The translations under genes and the position numbers were made by a program. 34,316 nucleotides of DNA from Hyphochytrium catenoides. Its lineage: Eukaryota > Sar > Hyphochytriomycetes > Hyphochytriales > Hyphochytriaceae. Location: NCBI GenBank assembly GCA_900088475.1, contig FLMG01004216.1, positions 3,725-38,040 on the forward strand, in the 5' to 3' direction. Within the stretch, counting starts at the first letter, position 1; the number at the start of each line of letters is the position of its first letter. This document shows positions 1 to 10,525 of the stretch, piece by piece. The notes under the pieces were generated by a model. The model worked only from the letters and a program-made list of their open reading frames with translations, ran no database searches and was not told the origin of the DNA.

Positions 1-20
1 AGAGAGAGAGAGAGAGAGAG
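1..20. repeat. (AG)n microsatellite at window edge
   Basis: Ten uninterrupted AG dinucleotides run up to the left edge of the window, so the tract may be longer. It belongs to the same (GA)n/(CT)n class that recurs throughout this sequence. Confidence 0.95.
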
Positions 21-326
21 ATTTCTCTGATAGGAATAGGACGTGGAAGGAGGGCAGAGAGACTGGCTATGGGTGCCCGCTGCTTACCAAGCGGGCGATA
101 GTGCTCAGCATGGTCCCTGGCTCGCTCTTTACTCAGGACTCCGCACGAGCGCCGTCTGGACAATGGTGGAGACAATCTTGGTTATCGCGCCTCTGGGCGA
201 AAGCAGGCAATGATGTCGCTCAAAAATGTCGGGCAGGCGCCGCTTGAGCAGAGCCAAACGAGAGAGGAGAAGACAAAAGGTTTCCTCGAGACCTTGTCTC
301 CCACTGTCTTTTATTTCTGTAGGTCC
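21..326. other. No supported gene; possible exon fragment
   Basis: This is the most gene-like part of the left flank because it has mixed composition. The minus strand has an open frame from about 300 down to a TAG/TAA region near 130, reading in part LLKRRLPDIFERHH and AITKIVSTIVQTALV before a stop. The plus strand has a short ATG frame starting at 111. Neither shows recognisable homology, and no convincing splice sites decide between them. It could be the last exon of a minus-strand gene or simply non-coding. Confidence 0.2.
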
Positions 327-335
327 TCAGTCCTC

Positions 336-440
336 CTTTCTCTCTCTCTCTGTCTCACTCTCAGTCTCTCTCTGTCTCTGTCTCTCTCTCTCTCTTTCTC
401 TCTCTCTCTCCCTCTCTCTCTCTCGTCCTCTCTTTCTCTC
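336..440. repeat. (TC)n-rich low-complexity tract
   Basis: This is a pyrimidine tract of TCTC and TCTG units, interrupted by a few G bases. Open frames across it translate into Ser/Leu or Arg/Glu repeats, which are composition artefacts and not proteins. Confidence 0.95.
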
Positions 441-628
441 TGTCATCAGCCTCAGGAAAGATACACATCCGTCATTTTCTGCCCAAATCCAAACAAAAAG
501 AGAGCACAGCTTAATATTCCGAACAATTATAGTTTGGATAGCAATCATTCTTGATACGACGAACGGTTATCCCAAACCCAGTCACAGTCGAACACAAGGT
601 TGCGAAAGGACATCTGAACCCTTTTAGA

Positions 629-1140
629 CATCAGCACCTCTTCTCTTGTCTCTCCTCTCTCATCAGTACCTTCTCTCTCTCTCCTCTCATCATCAGCACC
701 TCTTCTCTTGTCTCTCCTCTCTCATCAGTACCTTCTCTCTCTCTCCTCTCATCATCAGCACCTCTTCTCTTCTCTCTCCTCTCTCATCAGGACCTTCTCT
801 CTCTCCCCTCATCATCAGCACCTCTTCTCTTGTCTCTCCTCTCTCATCAGTACCTTCTCTCTCTCCCCTCATCAGCACCTCTTCTCTTCTCTCTCCTCTC
901 TCATCAGTACCTTCTCTCTCTCTCCTCTCTCATCAGCACCTCTTCTCTTCTCTCTCCTCTCTCATCAGGACCTTCTCTCTCTCCTCTCATCATCAGCACC
1001 TCTTCTCTTCTCTCTCCTCTCTCATCAGTACCTTCTCTCTCTCCCCTCGTCAGCACCTCTTCCGTCTCGTCCTCTCATCAACACCTTCTCTTCTGTCTCT
1101 CCCACCAGCACCTTCCTTCCTTCCTCTCTCCCTCTCTCTC
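629..1140. repeat. 62-bp minisatellite of splice-acceptor-like units
   Basis: Tandem units start with CATCAG at 661, 723, 785, 845, 902, 963 and 1023, giving a period of 57-62 bp. Each unit divides into two roughly 31-bp half-units, each made of a CT-rich tract followed by CATCAG. The ends decay into related but irregular copies. Three frames stay open through it on the plus strand and encode Ser/Leu/Pro-rich repeats. I read these as a by-product of the repeat because there is no start context, no conserved domain and no change in composition that would suggest selection on protein. Confidence 0.95.
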
Positions 1141-1877
1141 GTCATACCATCACAAGCCATGAGGACTTCGTTGATGTTGACAAGGGAATGGTGGCGCTTT
1201 TACGATAGAGTGACCTCTCTCTCTCTGGCCTGGAAGGAGGGAAGCGACGCGGGGACCCGTAGGACACTCCGTTCGTCCTTTATAGCCATCCGACGGCACC
1301 ATCACCGGCGAAAGAGTATAAGGTCCCGAGCGTAGACCAGTGGATGTCTTGCGGTGGGGCACCAATTAACCCTTCAGATGAGACTTCCTCGTGAGGCCAT
1401 CCACTGACGCGAGCCAGGAGATGAAGGCTACTACCTATCTTGTCTGAGCACGTTACATGCTACCGCGCTTACTTCACCCCTGTCCAAAGACGCCACTGTC
1501 TTTCCAAGCACTTCTTATCACGCTCGCTGCTTTTGCTTGACCAAGGAAGGCATAAAACGAGGAAATGACCGCGTGCTAGGAGCAAAGGCAACCCCCATTA
1601 AACTAACCCTGAGAAGCACCGGCAACCCCTTCTCCAATGAGTTTAGACATACCAGGATGGGCGACTTGATCAGACTGTCTATTACTCACTAGCTTGCCAC
1701 TATTAGTGACAATGCCAGGACCAGTTAGACAAGGGAAGAAAGAGGATAAAGGATTAGAGAGCAGACCAGACGGAAACAAAGGGTAGCAGCGGTTATGCCC
1801 TGCCAAGCCCATGGTTAACACCAGAAAAAAGGTAGTGCCAGCGTCCCCAGCTGCGTCTCATGCAGCTCAGTTTCTGA
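1141..1877. other. Non-coding flank, probably 3' region of the sterol dehydrogenase gene
   Basis: The sequence here has mixed composition with no homologous exon in any frame. The minus-strand sterol dehydrogenase gene stops at 1878, so at least the part nearest 1877 should be its 3' untranslated region. I see no clear canonical polyadenylation signal and no RNA gene. Confidence 0.5.
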
Positions 1878-3648
1878 TTACTTCTGCAGGTCACCAATAT
1901 AGAACTGCTCTATGGCGTCCATCACAGTCGGAGGATGCTGTGGACCCATCACGCCCTCGCTTGCATCCTTACCTCCTTGGTCCAGCACTGCGTCTGCCCC
2001 TCCTGGATGATCATCGACAAAGTCTGAGACGTCATACACCCGCCCATTCACAATCAGCCAGAGATCGCCCGCAGAGTTATGCTTGGCCACCTCCTCCTCA
2101 GTGTACACCTTCCTCTCCTTGGCCTGGTCTCCATTGACCGCGTTGTCGCCGACGGAAGAAACCTCTTCCATTGTCTTCTCCTTCGAGTGAACGAGTCCCA
2201 GAGAGTCCGCAATGGTGATGCGTACAGCTTCATCAAAAGTCCAGAGAGGAATGTAATCAATGTCTCTCTTCGCCGCGGCGCAGCTATAATAGTGGTTGGT
2301 CCCTGCCAGGATGACTGCCTGAGAGTTCAGAGTGATCTCTACGGTAACCAACGGCTTTAGCAGCGCCAGAACGGCCTCAATAAACAGCGCCAGCATGTAC
2401 AAAGGGCGGAAAGGGATGAAGTACTGAGGAGAGGGAAATCCATGGCCTTGTAGCATCATCGCAATCATGTCCCAGAAGAGCACCGGCGAGTCATTGGTGA
2501 TGAAGTATGGTTTGCCTGCACAAGCAGCGGGAGAAGATAGAAGTGCCTTGGCTGCTAATAAATGACTGTGAACGACATTCCCGACGTATGTGAAGTCGAC
2601 CACGTTCTTTCCGTTGCCGATCTGGAACATTGGCTTCCCCTTCCTTACTCTGTCTAGAATGGCAGGCAAGAAGTAAGGGTCCCCAGGTCCAAAGATGGAG
2701 TGAGGACGAAGTGCAATCGTCGATAGACCGTCCTTTCCGTTGAGCTTCAGTACAATCTCCTCTCCGTCCGCCTTACTCTCTGCATAAAGGTTCTGGAGCT
2801 TGTTCGGTCTGGGAATGGACTCATCTACTCCCTCATGTGGAGTACCGTCATAGATCACGCTGGCAGAGCTTGTGAAGACGAAGGCAGGGACGCCAGCCTT
2901 TGCCGATGCTTCTGCTATGTTCTTGGTACCCTTGACCTAAGTCATAGTGAGAAACCAGCAAGAGAAGAGATGTTAGAAGGGATCTAAAGGCATGTGGCTT
3001 GATAAGTGTAAGGAGTCCGTGGGGCCGGTGGACGCAATCCTTGAGATTAATCCCAAGACACGAGCGGAAAAAAGAAAGGCGGAACTAAGAACGACTGTGA
3101 AAACTTTGAGGGAAAGGACAGAGAGAGAGCCAAGCAGCTCACATTGACGGTCTCCAAGAGCGCATAGTTCCTGCTCTTATAGGGTGGGGACGCACAATGA
3201 AACACCACGTCCACTCCTCCTTGAACTCCTCGAAGGCAGTCATCAAAGTTGGCGAGATCTCCTCGCATGAACTCAAGCTTCTCGTCCTTCAGACCACCGC
3301 GCTCAGCGATATCAAACACACGCACGCGGCATCCTGACTGGAGAAGGGCGCGGACGAGCTTTTGTCCCAAGAAGCCAGAGCCGCCGACAACGACGCAAAA
3401 TTTGCCATCCAGACCATAGTTAAAGGTCCGTTCCTTGACCTTTTTTGAAGGTGCAGCAGTCACCTTCTTGAACCCTCTTTGCTGCCATCCACATGGAAGA
3501 GGCGAGAGAGGGATATTAGTCAAACGGGAATGGAAAGAGTGTGTTAGGCTCTCATATCGGGCACGGGTTGTCGTACCGGTAGTTTCATTGACTTCAGTAG
3601 CGCCATTATAGCGGCCACAGCAGCCACCGCAACGAAGATTGACAGCAT
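1878..3648 (-). CDS. NSDHL: Sterol-4-alpha-carboxylate 3-dehydrogenase fused to cytochrome b5
   Basis: The predicted enzyme oxidatively decarboxylates C4-carboxy sterols at the ER during C4-demethylation. Exons on the minus strand are 3648-3577, 3481-3143 and 2936-1878. All junctions are GT-AG and in phase 0, giving 489 aa. Exon 1 encodes an N-terminal hydrophobic helix (MLSIFVAVAAVAAIMALL). The Rossmann motif VVGGSGFLG lies at about residues 55-63. The SDR catalytic residues are TSSAS near 158-162 and Y188-x3-K192. PHSIFGPGD and DFTYVGNVV are typical of the 3-beta-HSD family. A hydrophobic helix (about PLYMLALFIEAVLALL) follows, as in NSDHL. The last 77 residues form a cytochrome b5 domain with heme ligands H447 (HPGG) and H471, spaced 24 residues as in classical b5. 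An alternative start at 3523 without exon 1 is possible. The b5 fusion is discussed in the findings. Confidence 0.93.
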
Positions 3649-4490
3649 CTTGCTCCGTTTAATCAGACACTCGACTTCCAGATGCTCCTTGCTCTTTCCT
3701 TGAACCTGGCTACTTTTCTCTGCTTCACGACTCGCCCAGCTATTGTGGGATCTGTCCGTTTTGATCCGATAAGAGGCAGATGATTCCTGCTGACCTCACT
3801 ACTCAGACAGCTGCCTCAATGGGACTACCTGCTGTCCTGGACGGCTCTGTTGCTCAGCAAGCCCAGCAAGCCAGAGTCTTGAGGTTGACGGAGCGGATGA
3901 TTGACTGATTGAGAGGTTGAAGGTGAAGCTTCGCTTGTCTGATCTTTGGACATTTCCTTCTTATCCAGAAAGCCCTAGATACCCGTAATACACCATCTAC
4001 CATTATCATGATCCTAGGCCCAAGATACCTTTAAGGCCTAGGTGACCCATTTGGGTGGGTCATAGCCAAGGTGTTGAGAAAGGCGGAAGAATCGTTCAGT
4101 TTTGTCTCTTCGCCTCATCATTCTTCAGCCAACACCGGGACAGACAGTCTCCAGACTCTGGACGCGTCAAGCTCTGGGCGCTCTCTCTCGCTCTCTGCAG
4201 GCCTCGACTGAGCAACAGCCAGGTCCTTGTCGATCCCGATACATCTATGCAGGGAAGCATTTGCTTTTGCGCTAAGATGAGAAGCTGAGAGAGCCTACTT
4301 GAGTCCAAGGAAGGCCAGGAGCTTAAAGAAGTCATCCACATGTCTTCAACTCTCCTCCGCTTCTCGGTCACCTCACGGGTATACGGCGTCTTTCATGGTT
4401 GATAGAAGATCAGTGCGTTGCGCTTAGTATAGTGCAAGGATAGGAACTATTCTCAGCCTCTCGTCGGGTCTTCATCGAGGCCAATAGAGA
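3649..4490. promoter_or_regulatory. Shared divergent promoter region, sterol dehydrogenase / TAPT1
   Basis: This 842-bp stretch separates two start codons that point away from each other, so it should hold both promoters. I see no conserved exon in it. Its most structured part is a pair of abutting inverted repeats at 4013-4062. The short open frames here (for example 4055-4288) have no recognisable content. Confidence 0.6.
4013..4062. promoter_or_regulatory. Two adjacent perfect inverted repeats
   Basis: CCTAGGCC at 4013-4020 pairs with GGCCTAGG at 4035-4042 across a 14-nt loop. TGACCCA at 4043-4049 pairs with TGGGTCA at 4056-4062 across a 6-nt loop. The two palindromes touch. They may be dimeric transcription-factor sites or a transcript structure. 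The function is inferred from position only. Confidence 0.6.
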
Positions 4491-7400
4491 ATGGGGGAAG
4501 AAGGAGTGTGCCCCGTTGAACGTCAACCGGCCTTGAATGTTCTGCCGGAACTTTTACGCTTAAAGGAGCAGGTCCTTGCGCTGGAGCGGCGTCTGCAGGC
4601 CGTACAACAGCAAGGGAAGAAAGAAGAAGACAGTGCCCTTGTACTACGTCTTCCTGACCCAATCGCAGGACATCCGCTCCCATCAGCGGCACTACCTCCG
4701 TCAGAGACTCCTGAGAGTAAGGAACACTCCACGTCGGGGGATGCCGCTGAGAGCAGAAGAGAGGAAGAGAATGGGAAGGATGAAGAGAAGGTCCCTGAAA
4801 TTATTCCTGCGTCCGATGTCTCTGATCAGCAGCATGCGCCACCCACCGTCCTCAGCCCTTCAATCAGCCCGAATGAGGAACAAAGCAAGCGCTTTCGCAG
4901 GAGACTGGCCTCCGACTTGAAGATAGAGACTTCTCCATCTTTCTCCGCAGCTGCTCTCATGAACGAAGAAGAGACAGTAAGAGGACATACTCCGACCCTT
5001 TCTCTCTCACCTTCTTCTCTCACACTGCCTCCGGAGCTGCAGCCACACCCGTCTCTCCTCTCGGGCCCACTCAGTGGGAGAAAGCTCCTTCGCCCCACCA
5101 CTCCCAAATCCCGGACTCCCCGGAACCGCTTGCCATCCACGCAGCTGCCTCCCCTTCCCCCATCATCTCCATCCATGCTGCGAGAAAGACTAAGCGTGTT
5201 CTCCAAAGAGAGCTCTCCAAACAAGCGCAAGCACCAAGAAGCAGAGATGGAAAGCCTGAGCAGCACTTTGACTACTCCTGAGCCTTCGCCTAGAATCTCG
5301 ACCACCCCAGAAGGAAAGCCCTTCATCACACCAGAGCCAGCCGATGGTAGAGCACTAGAGCGTTGATTCTATTCTCCTTTCCACTCTCTTCACTGTGCTC
5401 CTGACACACTCCTCTCTCTACTTTGCATCACTAATGACAGCGTCATCGTGTCTCTAGCAATCAACTTTCTCCCACTCCTCTGCTGCGTGAAGCCAAGCCC
5501 ACTTTCTGCGGGGTATCGGGACTTCTTCCTGGAAGCTCCTGTCCCTTGGCAGTATACGGGCGGTCTTTATGCCCTTATTTTGGTGATATCTTTCCGTGTC
5601 GTGTCTGGCCATTCTTCTGAAGTGGTTGTGCTCTGACATTGCTGCTTGGCCTCTGTCTTCCCACTCTAACGTTCTCCCTTTCTCCTCAGAGTACACTAGA
5701 CGTGGCAGGTTCAAGCGTCGTCGAAAGGAGTTTACGCTGAAAGACTACTTTATGTCCGAGCTACTGGGTGTGCAGGACCTCAGTAATGCGGAGGCGTTCC
5801 GCTATGAAAGGGTGCAGAACTTTTTCCATGTGCCCCTTAAGCTAGAGAAGGTGAAGATCCCTTCAATATCTCTGCAACCGTCACCCAGCGTTTCCTCCCC
5901 TTGGTTGATCCTTCTTTTCCATCTCATTCTTTCTCTCGCCTCCTCTTCTTTGGTTTCTTTCCGCTTCCCTTCTTCAACCGTCACCCAGCCTTTCCTCTTT
6001 CGGTTGATCCTTTTCTCCTATCTCTTTGTTTCTCTCGCCTTCCCTTCTTTGGTTTCTTTCCCTATTCTATCGCCTCTTTCTCTGGCAAAAGCCCTCTCTC
6101 CCTCCATCTATCTATCTATGAGACTCCATCTCCTATCCATAGTCAGTTTCACGCTGGACGTTCTCCTCTCTCGTTATTAGCTTTCCGGCCTTGATTGTTG
6201 TTATTAGATTCCTCTCTCCTTGCGCTTAACGCCTTCTGAACACTGAACGACCCAGCTAACTTGAAGCCTTATACGTAATGACTCCCCTCTGTGCCCACAT
6301 TATCACTTTTGTTACTCCAGCTGATTATCTACGGGTTCTTTGTCTCCTGTGACTGTTTCCTCTACGTCTTCACCTACCTGCCTATTCGGATAGTGCTCGC
6401 AGCAGTCAAAATTTTAGGCAAACTACTATTTCCTAGGTAAAGTGAAGGAATTGCATGGAGAGCGCTATCACTTTTCGTTTGTAACGTGCTTCTTACTGCC
6501 TGTGTGGCTTACTGTGGGCTCTTTTGTCATTGTGTCGATGTGGTTCTCCGTCCTAATGCCAGACTTTGTTTGCTATCTCAGGCACAGATGGTTTAGCTTC
6601 CACCGATCGCAAGCGTACGATCTGATGCGAGGCTTAATTCTTTTGGTGGTGTCCCTGGCTCTGCATGGGTTGGACATGTCCCGCGTTTACCACTACATTA
6701 GGGGACAGGCAATGATAAAGCTCTACGTGCTCTCAGCCATGATTGAGGTAAGCCCCTTCGCCCCTTTCACGTCTGTAGGCTATTTTATCTCCTCCTTCCT
6801 CTCAGCCCGTGAGCCAGTGGTCTTTCCCTTCTCAATCAGTGCTGGCCAATGTCAATGTGGCCTCTCTGTAGAGGTTCACGACTTACCCTCTCCCACCCTC
6901 TATTGGTATAGATCTTCGACAAGTTGGGCAGCTCTCTGGGCCAAGACATATTGGACGGTCTCTATTGGACTACTAGGCTACAGCCATACGCTAGGAGGAT
7001 TGTGATTGACTTTATCGTCGCAGCAATCTTTGTCCATATCCTTTCAAACAGCAATACTTGGGATAAGTCACGAGGAAGGGTGGGGGAGAGAGAGAGAGAG
7101 ATTGAATCTAGATGTCTTCTGTTAGGATCAGCGTTCCAGCTACCACCTGGTCCTTCCTTAACTCCAGCTTTCGCCTTCTCTTACTGCTCCACGCCATGCT
7201 TCTGTTCTGTCAACTTGTCACTGTCAACATAGCCATCAACTCTTCCAATAGCGCTCTCCTTACCCTACTCATCTCTAACAATTTTGCGGAGCTTAAGGTA
7301 AGAAATTTTGCCACTCTCTAATGTTTCTGCCTTTCATTAGAAGCTCATCTCCTACTTATCTTCTTTGTTTCGTGCCGTTCTTGGACCTTGTGACGTAGAC

Positions 7401-8643
7401 CGTGGTCTTCAAGAAGTTTGAAGAGCAGAACTTATTCCAAATCTCATGCAGCGGTAGGCTCGACGATACCATGCCATTCATAGTAAATCCGCTCTCTAAA
7501 GCATGGATATAACGGCTAAGCCACCTCCTCTTTGTTGGTCTTCTCCTCTTTTCTAGATATTGTCGAGCGCTTCAAGTTGTCCCTCTTTACTGGGCTAATC
7601 ATCCTGCAGACGCTGGCGAATGACAGCAACGCAGAGCACTTGGAAGGGGTACTGCAAGGATCTGTAAGGCAGAAATTTGAACCTTATAAATGATCCTCTT
7701 CAGTACCACATGGCAGCTTCCACTCATTCACGTTCCTTTCCTTTCGTACCCAGCATACTCCCTGCCTTCAAAGTGTCTATCTCACATAACGGTCTGCAGT
7801 TGCTCATGATGCTAGCAGAGGTGCTGGTTGACTGGATCAAGCATGCCTTTATCTCCAAGTTCAATAGAATAGATGCAGACGTCTACTCAAAATATGTCAC
7901 GGTGCTCAGTAGAGACCTCACATTATGCAGGAAAGAAAACGTGAGTTCATATGCGACTAGCAGTGGTTCTTATCCACGCCTCTAAACGGGGCGCTTTGCA
8001 GGTGATCCTAGACCACACACATGCGGCAGCTAGGCGCCTGGGCCTCTCGTCCTTGCCTCTGGCTTGCGTGGTAAGCTCAATGGAAGCGTTTTGGCTGTAA
8101 AAAGTCCCAAGGACGAGGGTAAAGGAGTTTGGGAGATGGACATAATGGGATTCGAAGCAAAGAGAACCGTCTAACTTCCTTCTCAAAGGTTATTCGCATG
8201 GTGTCAATGTGCACCTCTTCCCTCTCCATCTCTTTCATCACCTATCAAGGTGCTCTCGTCGCCATCTTAGCCTTTCTTTGTCTCGTGGCTCTCAAGGTAA
8301 GTTGTTTAATTCGTCGGGCATCATCGGTGGACACGACCTCTTATCTTTTTGGCGTTCTTCTCCAGGTCCTGAACAGTATTCTCCTGATGTCTCATGCTTG
8401 CCGCTTTGGATTTATTATTCCTGAAGTTCCAGCTGAGCCGGGGGCAGAGGTAAGACGTAGAAACGTATGAACAAAATATCATTCTTTCTGACGATGCTGC
8501 CTTGCCCCTTATGTATCTCTTTCCACCATCTCTTCTCGGTTGCGGTCTTCTTGCCGCTCTCTTTGTTTGATGTGCAGGCGCAGAAGCTGGACCAATTGGT
8601 GAACATAGAGCGGTACAGCCTCTTTAAGAAAGAAATTGTCTAG
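4491..8643 (+). CDS. TAPT1: TAPT1/POD1/EMP65-family ER membrane protein
   Basis: Members are polytopic endomembrane proteins (yeast EMP65 with SLP1 in ER protein protection, plant POD1, vertebrate TAPT1 linked to cilia and skeletal patterning). Exons: 4491-5346, 5690-5850, 6321-6436, 6582-6747, 6912-about 7066, about 7168-7297, 7399-7453, 7557-7663, 7800-7940, 8002-8070, 8189-8296, 8366-8449, 8578-8643. All phases agree. Family landmarks include FTLKDYFMSELLG, GFFVSCDCFLYVFTYLPIRI, YHYIRGQAMIKLYVLSAMIE, FDKLGSSLGQDILDGLYWT, LLTLLISNNFAELK, FKKFEEQNLFQIS, VDWIKHAFISKFNRIDADVY and ARRLGLSSLPLACV. The first exon (285 aa) is not conserved. It is Pro/Ser/Thr-rich with an N-terminal short coiled coil (LKEQVLALERRLQAVQQQ) and many S/T-P sites, so probably a disordered cytosolic tail. 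The exon 5/6 boundary is the one uncertain junction. Confidence 0.9.
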
Positions 8644-9021
8644 CCATATTTGTCGCACATTAGCAGCAGAATCAGTGGGACTAGGGAGAGTCTATGGAAC
8701 TATTTATTAGGAAGAAAGGGTCGATAATAAGGGAGGTTAGAATACTTAGAGCCTTTCAACGTGGACTCTGTGGGGAACCGACCTCGACCATCAGCCGTGG
8801 CGAGGTGCCACAGAGGAGGTCGACATTTGGATGGGCCGCTTGAAACCAAGTGGGGAACAGGGTAACAGTGGCGAGAAAACTGGACGACTGTAAAATCGCT
8901 TCTCCTGACTTAGGGAGCGACAATAGAGGAGAGTCTAACCTCTCCACAAGGAGAATCTGAGGCATATGCCAGAAGATCCCTGATAGAAATAGCCCTGTGT
9001 TGCCTTGCTACTCGAGCAGTC
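8644..9021. other. Convergent intergenic / overlapping 3' UTR region
   Basis: TAPT1 ends at 8643 on the plus strand and the GTPase gene ends at 9022 on the minus strand, so this 378-bp gap holds both 3' ends. No exon is seen. It contains a nested hairpin at 8766-8822, listed separately. Confidence 0.6.
8766..8822. other. Nested hairpin with an alternative pairing
   Basis: The outer stem is CTCTGTGG (8766-8773) with CCACAGAG (8808-8815). The inner stem is ACCTCG (8781-8786) with CGAGGT (8801-8806). The same left arm, CGACCTC (8779-8785), can instead pair with GAGGTCG at 8816-8822, so the two inner pairings exclude one another. The structure can form in transcripts of either strand because it lies between converging genes. 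Confidence 0.5.
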
Positions 9022-10525
9022 CTAAGATGGGCGGAAGCGATTTCCTTTCTTCGCTTCTTCCACTAGCCAACTAATGCCTTCCTCGATGCCATCACTGCGA
9101 CAGGATGGTAAGGCGTAGGGACACAGTTAGGCTAAGTCCCGAGGACTGGTTCAATGACAAAAGTACTGCTGCTGTACCATGTTAGGGCGCTAACTAGCTG
9201 CAGCTTGACTGGCTGTCCTGTCATCTTGGGGACGTCAAAGACCTGGGACATCTCGTCGTACTTCTTGGCGTGCTAAGGAAATCGGCACAACATAGTGAGA
9301 CACATCAACGGGATAAAGTAAGCTAGTGTCAGGCGTGGCTAATGTGGGATGCCCGGTAGCTTACGTCGTAACGAGCATGAAACTTACAGAGAGATCCTGT
9401 TTGTTCGCAAAAAGCAGTAACGGAATACCCTCTAGATCTTTGTGCTTGCGCAATCCCTCTAGGATAATGAACAGATAATGAGCGTAAGCGAACCCTACGA
9501 CGAACAGATGAAGGTTGAAGAGCAGCTAATCCAACCCACTCCGGCCCCACGAGCTGAGTGCAAACCGCACGAGTAAACTAGGGCTTTCAACCTGTCCGTC
9601 AACAAGCAGCCAAAGAGAGAAAGGAGAAACGCAGAGTAAAGGAAGAGAGGAAGCCAGAGACCTCCCCAAGACGGGGAGGAACGTGATAGGTTGAGGAAGT
9701 CATCAGAGGGAATCCAACTCAACAAGAAGGAGAGAGAGACGACAGACAAAATGAGCAAAGTAGGAAGTGAAGGAGGGACACACAAGCTGAGATCAACGTC
9801 TAAGGGCTCCTTAGAGGCAGTACGCTACCAAGAGTGTCTTTAGCCTCTTGAAACCTATCTGGATCGGCTGCATCGATGACGAAGAGTAATGCGTGTGCCT
9901 CGCTGTAGTACTTATCCCAGATAGACCTCAGTCGAGTCTAAAGGATGCGAGTCATTGGGTTTCTCATCGCATCCGAAGGAAAAAATCTGCCAGATGCAGC
10001 TCCTACCTGTCCTCCTAGGTCCCAGAATATGATCCTGCAGTTGTTGACATCGACCCTACCAACTGGCAAAGGCAAGCAGGATAAGGTCAGAGAGCATTTC
10101 CACCAGACTCCATTGACCTCTGCTCTACACTTACTGTTGAGACCCACAGTAGGAGGAATCTTGTTCAGGGGAATAACGTCTGTCTTCTGGAACAAGCCCT
10201 TCATTTGCTCGAGCAAGGTCTATAGAGAGGGTAAAATGTTAAGGCGAAGAGATGGAGAGTTGGGGACAGACAGAATGCCCGGCTAAGCCGACAGAGACAG
10301 AAACGGACTCAATGATCAGCCACAGCTGTAAGTGGGGAGCTGAAAGTTGGACTTTACCGTCTTCCCAGCATAGTCCAGACCAATGATCAGGACCTGGATC
10401 TCCTTCTTGGAGAATAAATATTGGAACAGGATCTGCAACAGGGAGAACTACGCGTGTCATGAGTCTCTGCTTTAGGACCTGGGGGTTCACAGTCCTCAGA
10501 AGATACTATACGTAGTACTTACCAT
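9022..10525 (-). CDS. ARFRP1: ARFRP1 (yeast Arl3)-type small GTPase
   Basis: This ARF-like GTPase acts at the trans-Golgi, where it controls recruitment of ARL1 and its GRIP-domain effectors. Exons on the minus strand are 10525-10523 (ATG only), 10432-10358, 10219-10135, 10062-10007, 9937-9829, 9458-9388, 9272-9178 and 9094-9022. All junctions are GT-AG with matching phase, giving 188 aa (human ARFRP1 is about 200). Motifs: P-loop GLDYAGKT at 19-26, switch I Thr in PPTVGLN near 50, WDLGGQ at 68-73, RSIWDKYYSEAH typical of this subfamily, NKQD at 128-131, SAL at 161-163. Position 2 is Ile, not the myristoylated Gly of ARFs, which fits the ARFRP1/Arl3 subfamily whose N-terminal Met is acetylated by NatC. 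A stop lies in frame just upstream of exon 2, so the start must be supplied by splicing. Confidence 0.93.

Noticed and set aside
551-1335. Overlapping plus-strand open frames of 166-229 residues rich in Ser/Leu/His
   Set aside because: They exist because the 62-bp CT-rich minisatellite lacks stops in several frames at once. No domain, no start context, and all frames look alike.
2158-2220. Possible separation of the sterol dehydrogenase and cytochrome b5 into two genes
   Set aside because: The frame is continuous through the linker (residues about 395-412) with no stop, no splice pair and no separate start context.
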